Source of the DNA: Anaerolineae bacterium
GTDB lineage: Bacteria > Chloroflexota > Anaerolineae > Aggregatilineales > JAFGMM01
DNA length: 64,000 nucleotides
Assembly (NCBI GenBank): GCA_027494055.1
Contig: JAOSJO010000012.1
Coordinates: forward strand, 310,001-374,000
Direction of reading: 5' to 3'
Shown here: positions 57,597 to 64,000 of the stretch, in pieces
Numbering within the stretch: the stretch's first letter is position 1
Layout of the letters: the number at the start of each line of letters is the position of its first letter
Translations under genes and position numbers: made by a program
Notes under the pieces: generated by a model
Seen by the model: only the letters and a program-made list of their open reading frames with translations
Database searches by the model: none
What the model was told of the DNA's origin: nothing

Positions 57597-58979
57597 TCAC
57601 ACCGCCGCGCGCTTGCCCACTTCAGGTTCAGAGACGCCCGCCTCTTCTTTAGCAGAAGACGCAGAGGTCTGGTCCCCGCGTGGGGCAAGCGCCTCGCGGT
57701 CGGCGGCGTGCGGCTGGTGCTCCAGGATGATGCGCACTGACCGGTCGTAAGTCAGGTAATTCCACACCCAGTTGATGAACACGTTCAGCCGGTTGCGGAA
57801 CCCCATCAGCGTGATGAGGTGCAGCCCCAGCCACGCGACCCACGCGATGAAGCCCGTGAGCTGTACCCGGTAATAGATCCACGCCACGGCGCGGTTGCGG
57901 CCAATCGTCGCCATGATGCCCCGGTCGTGGTAGCGGAAATTCTCCTGCGGCTCGCGCTTGATGCGGCGGAGGATGTTCTTCGCCGCGAGGATGCCCTGCT
58001 GCTTGGCGACCGGGATGAGCATCGGGTACGGCGCGCCGTCCTCGTCTTCCAGGTAGGCCATATCGCCCACGACGTAGACGCGGTCGCGCCCGGCGACCTC
58101 CATGGTGGGCGCAACCGGGATGCGCCCGCCGCGCGCGCGGTCCACGCCCAACGTGTCCGCCATCGGCGAGGCCGAGACGCCCGCCGCCCAGATCAGGGTA
58201 TGGGTCGGGATCACACGCCCGTCCCTCAGCCGTATGTGGTCGTGCGCGGCCTCCACGACCGGGTTATCGAGGACAACCTCGACGCCCAGCGACTCGAGCT
58301 GCCGGAGCGCGGCGCGCTGCAACTTGTCGGGGTAGGGGTGGAGCAGCCGGTCCGTCGCCTCGACAAGGATGACGCGCGCCTCCACATCGCACAGCGGCCC
58401 GTATTCCTTCTGCAGCACGTGTTTCTGCAACTCGTAGAGCGCGCCGGCCATCTCCAGGCCGGTTGGCCCGCCGCCGACGACCACAAGCGTGGTGAGCGCC
58501 GCCGCATAGTCCTGATCCTCCGCCCACGCAGCGCGCTCGAACAGCTTGAGGATGTGGTTCCGCAGCACCACCGCGTCGGCAAGGTTCTTCAGCTCAAAGG
58601 CGTGCGTGGCCACGTCGTCATTGCCGAAGTAATTCGTCACGCTGCCGGCGGCGACGATGAGGTAATCGTAGGGTTCCACGCGCGTCACGCCATTGGTGCG
58701 CACCGTCACGCGCCTGGCCTCGTGGTCGATGGCGGTGACTTCGCCCATCAGGAACTGGACGTTCGCGCTGTCGCGAAAGATGTTGCGCACCGGGTACGCG
58801 ACCTCGCTGGGGTCAAGGCCCGAAGTCGCGACCTGGTAGAGCAGCGGCGTGAAGGTGTGGAAGTTGTTGCGGTCGATGAGCAGCACATCGACCGGCTTGC
58901 GCGCCAGCGCGCGCGCGGCGTACAGCCCGCCGAAGCCCGCGCCGATGATCACAACCCTGGGGTGCTTTCGCTCGTTCAT
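57597..58979 (-). CDS. ndh: Type II NADH dehydrogenase (NDH-2)
   Basis: 460 residues. The FAD motif VVIIGAGFGGLYAARALAR is at 9-27 and the NADH motif LVVVGGGPTGLEMAGALYEL near 165-184. TPLLYQVATSGLDPSEVAYPVR, HTLIWAAGVSASPM and VYVVGDMAYLEDEDG match NDH-2. A hydrophobic C-terminal part (LTGFIAWVAWLGLHLITLMGF and NYLTYDRSV) anchors it to the inner membrane, where it passes electrons from NADH to quinone without proton pumping. It has its own extended -10 promoter and lies between the liv operon and the cytochrome operon. Confidence 0.92.
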   Translation of the reverse strand: MNERKHPRVVIIGAGFGGLYAARALARKPVDVLLIDRNNFHTFTPLLYQVATSGLDPSEVAYPVRNIFRDSANVQFLMGEVTAIDHEARRVTVRTNGVTRVEPYDYLIVAAGSVTNYFGNDDVATHAFELKNLADAVVLRNHILKLFERAAWAEDQDYAAALTTLVVVGGGPTGLEMAGALYELQKHVLQKEYGPLCDVEARVILVEATDRLLHPYPDKLQRAALRQLESLGVEVVLDNPVVEAAHDHIRLRDGRVIPTHTLIWAAGVSASPMADTLGVDRARGGRIPVAPTMEVAGRDRVYVVGDMAYLEDEDGAPYPMLIPVAKQQGILAAKNILRRIKREPQENFRYHDRGIMATIGRNRAVAWIYYRVQLTGFIAWVAWLGLHLITLMGFRNRLNVFINWVWNYLTYDRSVRIILEHQPHAADREALAPRGDQTSASSAKEEAGVSEPEVGKRAAV

Positions 58980-59015
58980 CCCAACCCCCTTTTTCTAAGA
59001 ACCGTCTTCATAATC

Positions 59016-59045
59016 ATTATAGCATAAAACGGTAATTTTGGTGAA
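59016..59045 (-). promoter_or_regulatory. Promoter of ndh with extended -10
   Basis: TTCACC (59045-59040), 18-nt spacer, TGCTATAAT (59024-59016) on the minus strand, about 37 nt before the ATG at 58979. Confidence 0.6.
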
Positions 59046-59100
59046 AAAAGTCACAAATATTCCGTTGGAAATCCATGAAGGCGGCCGAGCCGGTGCGCAC

Positions 59101-59133
59101 AAAAAACCGGGACGCGGCATGGCCGCGCCCCGG
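59101..59133 (-). terminator. Rho-independent terminator of the octaheme cytochrome operon
   Basis: On the minus strand CCGGG-G-CGCGGC (59133-59122), loop CAT, GCCGCG-T-CCCGG (59118-59107), then six T (59106-59101). It is the clearest intrinsic terminator in the window and lies 43 nt after the stop of the 8-TM gene. Confidence 0.85.
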
Positions 59134-59175
59134 CGCACATCTGTGGCGAAGCGGGCTTTGGCCCGCGCGCCCGGC

Positions 59176-60084
59176 CTACTCGCGCACCTCCACCGGGTCG
59201 AGCAGCACGACGAGGCCGAACGTCCCCATCAGCGTGAAGAGCATCGGGGCCAGGAAAGGCGCGCCCCGGATGAAGCGCTCCACCACGATAGCGCCGCTTG
59301 GCGTGAGGTCGTGGGCAATGTGCAGGATCAGACCCACCACGCCCGTCGCCAGCAGCAGGACCATCGCCAGGATGTAGGTCAGCACGTCGGCGCGCCTCGG
59401 CTTGCTCAGCGCGCCGAGCATGAACGCGACCACGGCAGCGAAGACGCCGGCCCCGGTCGGCGCCCACAACCAGGGGTTGTCGAAGTTGGTCCGCGCGTGG
59501 TCCAGCACGCTGCTGATGAGCGTCGCCAGCGTGCCCAACCCCACGATCAGGAAGTAGGCGCGTGTCTTGCTCAACGGCAGGCGCAAGCTCCCGCCTCCCG
59601 GCACCAGCACGCGCCCGCTGTCGGGCGGCGATTCGGTGAAGACGGCGCTCAGCCCCAGCAGGCCGGCCATCGCGTAGGTCAGCGGCCCCAGAATGGGCGG
59701 CGCCCAGACCAGCAGGTTGACCGAGATTTGCTGGCCCGGGGGCGCGGCGGGGAGGGCGGCGCGCTGCAGGTGGAAGTACGCGCCGAGCAGCCCGACGCCG
59801 ATGCTCGCCAGCAGCACCACCGAGGCGATCAACGTCGCCAGGTAGCGGTTGCGCAGCGAGATCGCGCCGGCGATCAGCAACAGCAGGCCGACGACGATCC
59901 CGAAGATGATGGAGATCCACTCGTTGGGCACGATGGTGCCGCTGATGCTGTGCGAGAGGAAGGTCTCCAGCGCCAGGCCCAGCATCATCGACGCCACGGT
60001 TAGCAGCATCAACTGGTCACGCGAGAACGGCAGCCGCAGCCGGCGCACTGCTGGAAATGCAGTCGCAAGGTGGTACATGGTCAT
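59176..60084 (-). CDS. Eight-TM membrane protein paired with the octaheme cytochrome
   Basis: 302 residues, no recognised family. About eight hydrophobic helices are visible: LMLLTVASMMLGLALETFL, WISIIFGIVVGLLLLIAGAI, LIASVVLLASIGVGLLGAYF, LVWAPPILGPLTYAMAGLLG, YFLIVGLGTLATLISSVLDH, WAPTGAGVFAAVVAFMLGA, YILAMVLLLATGVVGLILHI and FLAPMLFTLMGTFGLVVLL. Histidines lie at the ends of helices 3, 5 and 7 (YFHL, LDHARTN, LHIAHDL), which could ligate haem b or contact quinone. The ATG overlaps the cytochrome stop as ATGA. I infer a membrane electron partner of the cytochrome. Confidence 0.7.
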   Translation of the reverse strand: MTMYHLATAFPAVRRLRLPFSRDQLMLLTVASMMLGLALETFLSHSISGTIVPNEWISIIFGIVVGLLLLIAGAISLRNRYLATLIASVVLLASIGVGLLGAYFHLQRAALPAAPPGQQISVNLLVWAPPILGPLTYAMAGLLGLSAVFTESPPDSGRVLVPGGGSLRLPLSKTRAYFLIVGLGTLATLISSVLDHARTNFDNPWLWAPTGAGVFAAVVAFMLGALSKPRRADVLTYILAMVLLLATGVVGLILHIAHDLTPSGAIVVERFIRGAPFLAPMLFTLMGTFGLVVLLDPVEVRE

Positions 60085-61382
60085 TCGCCTGTCTCCGCCT
60101 CAGCCGGCGCGGCGGCCTCGGCCAGCTTCTCGGCGACCATCACGCGCAGTTCGGCCAGGTCGGCCAGGACTTCATACGCGCCGTGCCACTGGGTATAGTC
60201 GGCCCCCTGCATCCACACGCCGAACTTGGCAGTGCGGCCCCAGTGGTGCCACAGCTCGAAAAACACGTAGTCAATCGGCTCGTCGAACGGCGCGTCGGTC
60301 AGCAAGCCCTGATCCTCCAGCGGCCTGATGATCTCGCGGCTCTCCAACACCCACTCGTTGACCTTCTCGGTGGCGGCGTCGGCGTCGGTGTAGAACGTGT
60401 CGATGAAGTTCCGGTTGTGGCATTCCAGGCACACGCTCTGCATCCGCGTCTTGTTGTCCTGCCATGCCGGCCGGCGCTCGCTCACGGAGGCGAAGAGGAA
60501 CCACGTCAGGCGGTCGCCCACATCGTGCGTGGTGCCGGTGGAGCCGAAGCCGCTCATGTGGCAGATGGCGCAGGTCGCGGCGGGGAAGTCGTTGACGGTC
60601 AGCGCGCCCGGCTCGGCCTCCCAGTTCCACTCATGGCCGAGGACGGAATAGGCGATGCCGTGCGGCGACTCGTGGTAAATCTCCCACTGCGGGTGGTCCG
60701 GCCCGATGTGGCAGGCGTTGCAGGTCTCAGGCTTGCGTGCCTGCTCCAGGCTGAACTCGTGGCGCAGGTGGCACTTCTGGCACTGGCCCACCGAGCCATC
60801 CTCCGCCGGCTGGCCGATGTTGTGACAACTGTGGCATGCGAACTGCGTGACCTCCGGCCCTTCGAGCACATAGAGCGCGTTGCGCTCCTGGTCGGGGTTG
60901 AAGGTACCTTCCGGGATGGCCTCGTACATCGCCAGGTGCTCTTCCGAGAGGTCCTGCGCACCCACCATCGCAACGTAGGCCGGCAGCGAGTGGCGGCTCT
61001 GGTAGTACTGCGCGACTTCCTGCTGGTGGCAGGTCTGGCACATGGCGGTCGTCGGCGAGCGGAGCACGAACGTGCCTTCGTGCGCGACCGCGCCGGGGTA
61101 GCCCTCTTCGACCTCGTGGCAGCTCTCGCAGGCGACGTTGGCGGCGGCCATGGTGCTGTGGCCGTACTGCTCCACGATGCCGGGCGTGGTGTTGCAGTGG
61201 CAGGTGACGCACGCATTCGAGCTGCCCGCGAGCGCGTTCACCTGGCCCACCTCGCTGGGTGTGCCGGCTTGCCCGGTCGCCAGGATCACCAGCGCGAAGC
61301 CTAGCACGATGATGACGGCCACCAGGCCGATCACCAGGACGGCTGCGCCACGCAGCGGACTCGGCGACGTGTTCTGGGTCAT
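60081..61382 (-). CDS. Octaheme c-type cytochrome, hydroxylamine oxidoreductase-like
   Basis: 433 residues with an N-terminal signal anchor (AAVLVIGLVAVIIVLGFALVI). Eight CxxCH haem motifs are present at about residues 58, 85, 115, 183, 201, 221, 271 and 318. The haem-free C-terminal helical part contains FFELWHHWGRTAKFGVWMQG and ADYTQWHGAYEVLADLAELR, which matches the HAO/octaheme cytochrome c signature. HAO-type enzymes oxidise hydroxylamine or hydrazine, or work in reverse as nitrite reductases; which applies here is unknown. GGGAGGCCAC precedes ATG 61382. It is the first gene of a two-gene operon with the 8-TM protein. Confidence 0.88.
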   Translation of the reverse strand: MTQNTSPSPLRGAAVLVIGLVAVIIVLGFALVILATGQAGTPSEVGQVNALAGSSNACVTCHCNTTPGIVEQYGHSTMAAANVACESCHEVEEGYPGAVAHEGTFVLRSPTTAMCQTCHQQEVAQYYQSRHSLPAYVAMVGAQDLSEEHLAMYEAIPEGTFNPDQERNALYVLEGPEVTQFACHSCHNIGQPAEDGSVGQCQKCHLRHEFSLEQARKPETCNACHIGPDHPQWEIYHESPHGIAYSVLGHEWNWEAEPGALTVNDFPAATCAICHMSGFGSTGTTHDVGDRLTWFLFASVSERRPAWQDNKTRMQSVCLECHNRNFIDTFYTDADAATEKVNEWVLESREIIRPLEDQGLLTDAPFDEPIDYVFFELWHHWGRTAKFGVWMQGADYTQWHGAYEVLADLAELRVMVAEKLAEAAAPAEAETGE

Positions 61383-61455
61383 AGTGGCCTCCCTCTCTTC
61401 GTGTGCGGGGAAAGAATATGGACCGGTTAAGTTATGTAACCATAGAGCTTGCACA

Positions 61456-61499
61456 AGTATAGTGGCAACTGTCACCCGCAGTGTGTGACATAGATCATG
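61456..61499 (-). promoter_or_regulatory. Candidate CRP/FNR-type site and -10 of the octaheme operon
   Basis: A -10-like TATACT lies on the minus strand (61461-61456). Centred about 30 nt upstream of it is TGTGA-6-TCATG (61484-61499), near the CRP/FNR consensus of TGTGA-6-TCACA, and overlapping is TGTCAC-9-GTGACA (61470-61490). The former would be at about -42 from transcription start, the class II activator position. Confidence 0.4.
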
Positions 61500-61539
61500 T
61501 GTGAAAGAACGCAACGCGCCGGCCCGCTCTGGCGCACAA

Positions 61540-62649
<1,110 letters not shown>

Positions 62650-62658
62650 TGTCCAGAC

Positions 62659-64000
62659 TCACTCAGTCGAATAGGCCGTGGGCGTGCGCGTCGGCGCGAC
62701 GCCGTCCGGCGTGCAAAGCGGTTCCACACGGTAGCGCTCGCGCTCGGCGCAGGTCAGCGCGCGGACGTAGCGGTTTTCGTATGTCCACTCGACCAGCGCG
62801 GCGCTGCTGAGGCCGGCCAGGTCGGCGGATTGCAGGTCCCACACACGCGCGCTGCCGTCCTCCGCGCCAGAGAGCGCGCGCTGCCCGCCGGGGCTGTAGG
62901 CCACGCTGCGCACCGCGCCCGTGTGCCCGTAGAAGCGATAAATCTGCGTGGCGCGCTTCGCGTCCCACAGGATCACCGTGCCATCCGCCGAGGCGGAGAG
63001 CGCGGTCAGGCCGTCCGGGCTATAGGCGACGCTCAGCACGCGGCTGGTGTGGCCGGTCAGGGCGCGGCTCTCGCCGGTCGTCAGGTCCCAGAGGCGCACG
63101 CTTCGGTCGTCGGAACCGGAGAGCGCGGTAAACCCATCAGGGCTGATGGCGACGCCGTTGACATAATCGGTATGCCCCTCCAGACGGCGGAGCAGCGCCC
63201 CGGTCGCGGCGTCCCACAGGATCAGCGTGTTGTCGAGAGAACTCGACAGCGCGTACTGGTACGCCACGTAGCGCGCCGACGCCGCCTGCGGGTTCGGCGG
63301 CGGGCCAAACGCCACGCTCTGCACCTTGGCGCGGTGCCCCTCGAAGCGGCCAGCCTCCACACCCGCCACCAGGTCCCACAGGCGCACCGTGCGGTCATCC
63401 GACCCGGAGAGGGCGCGCGCGCCGTCCGGGCTGAAGGCCACGCTCGTGACGCGGCTGCCGACCTCGAACTGGTGGGCGGGCGTGCCGGTCTCCAGGTCCC
63501 ACAGGATGAGGGTCATATCCCTTGAGCCGGAGAGCGCCTGTTGCCCGTCGGGGCTGAACGCCACGCTCTCCACGGCGCCGTAATGCCCGCTGAGCCGGCG
63601 CACTTCCGCGCCGGTCCCGGTATCCCACAGGACAATATCGCCGTTCGCGAGGCCCGCCAGCGCCATCTGACCCTCGGGGTGGTACGCGACGCTCAAGACC
63701 GCATCGCCCAGTTCCACACGTTGGCGCGCACCGGGCGCGGAGGCGATGTCGGCGAGGACGCGCTGCGCCTCGGTCGCGACCGTCGGGATGGCAAGCGTGG
63801 CCCCGCTGTAGGCAGTATCCGTGGCCGACAGGCGATTCGCGTCCAGCAGGGCGTCTACCGGCACGCCAAAGCGCTGCGCAATGCCCGACAGGGTGTCGCC
63901 GGGCTGCACGATGTAGGGTCGGGAGGCGACCGTGTTCGCCTCGACCGCCAGGGCAAGCGCCAGGTCGGGGTCGTTTGCCTCCCAGGCCTGGCCCGCGCTG
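62659..64000 (-). CDS. WD40 repeat protein with an internal LysM domain (N-terminus outside window)
   Basis: At least 447 residues; the frame is open to the window edge. The visible part starts with AGQAWEANDPDLALALAVEAN, a helical unit frequent before WD40 propellers. A LysM domain (YIVQPGDTLSGIAQRFGV to YSGATLAIP) interrupts it, and it resumes as TEAQRVLADIASAPGARQRV. Seven or eight WD40 repeats follow, each with VxSVAFSPDGxxALSGSxDxTxxLWD. The C-terminus (RYRVEPLCTPDGVAPTRTP) is Thr/Pro-rich. It is probably a scaffold, and extracytoplasmic if the LysM binds cell wall; the missing N-terminus may hold a signal or kinase domain. Confidence 0.88.
   Translation of the reverse strand, partial: SAGQAWEANDPDLALALAVEANTVASRPYIVQPGDTLSGIAQRFGVPVDALLDANRLSATDTAYSGATLAIPTVATEAQRVLADIASAPGARQRVELGDAVLSVAYHPEGQMALAGLANGDIVLWDTGTGAEVRRLSGHYGAVESVAFSPDGQQALSGSRDMTLILWDLETGTPAHQFEVGSRVTSVAFSPDGARALSGSDDRTVRLWDLVAGVEAGRFEGHRAKVQSVAFGPPPNPQAASARYVAYQYALSSSLDNTLILWDAATGALLRRLEGHTDYVNGVAISPDGFTALSGSDDRSVRLWDLTTGESRALTGHTSRVLSVAYSPDGLTALSASADGTVILWDAKRATQIYRFYGHTGAVRSVAYSPGGQRALSGAEDGSARVWDLQSADLAGLSSAALVEWTYENRYVRALTCAERERYRVEPLCTPDGVAPTRTPTAYSTE

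Noticed and set aside
57303-57600. Riboswitch upstream of the liv operon
   Set aside because: A hairpin and long leader exist but no known aptamer core is recognisable.

Overview
The window is a 64-kb piece of a GC-rich bacterial chromosome, most likely from a member of the Chloroflexota (Anaerolineae-like). This is inference from gene content: coenzyme F420 biosynthesis genes with a luciferase-like F420 enzyme, Thr/Pro-rich exported LysM and PBP tails, WD40 proteins, an octaheme cytochrome with NDH-2, and no outer-membrane genes. I see no rRNA, tRNA, CRISPR array, transposase or phage module.

Layout. 0.1-3.4 kb: a DedA protein, then a minus-strand thiol-redox/PPIase/hydrolase operon. 3.5-9.5 kb: sugar nucleotide and glycosyltransferase genes (rmd, gmd, TatD, GT2, GT4). 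9.8-15.2 kb: a minus-strand F420 cluster (FbiB-like nitroreductase, cofD, cofC, LLM oxidoreductase) continuing into a thioesterase, a methyltransferase and a CoxM-like flavoprotein. 15.3-20.4 kb: a hypothetical, a 57-aa zinc finger, surE, an SDR, a radical SAM protein and a TVP38 protein. 20.5-24.3 kb: an envelope polysaccharide operon (GT, polyprenyl sugar-phosphate transferase, M20 peptidase). 24.5-28.4 kb: a BtrH-like protein, FemAB and an AT-richer two-gene island. 28.4-39.9 kb: rnk, D-cysteine desulfhydrase, two tandem paralogues of unknown family, a giant glycosyltransferase-like membrane protein, PBP1A, Nudix and a LysM lipoprotein. 40.0-43.8 kb: a tandem palindromic repeat array and a sugar ABC importer. 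44.5-47.9 kb: a small membrane protein, a penicillin acylase homologue and an FHA protein. 48.0-57.0 kb: a DAO-family oxidase facing a liv-type amino-acid importer operon that also holds an EamA exporter and an ornithine cyclodeaminase homologue. 57.6-61.4 kb: NDH-2, an 8-TM protein and an octaheme c-type cytochrome. 61.5-64 kb: a sugar-type ABC ATPase and a LysM/WD40 protein cut by the window end.

The most unusual object is the liv binding protein (55623-56980), which carries a C-terminal mono-haem cytochrome c domain (CTVCH). It heads an operon whose LivM holds two copies of an extra membrane module. With the neighbouring octaheme cytochrome, its 8-TM partner and NDH-2, this suggests a link between amine or amino-acid uptake and extracytoplasmic electron transfer.

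Caution: at least 16 genes are interrupted by 1-nt frameshifts, many of them in G, C or A runs, while the protein is well preserved on both sides. I read these as consensus errors of a long-read assembly, so such genes are annotated over their full span as probably functional.
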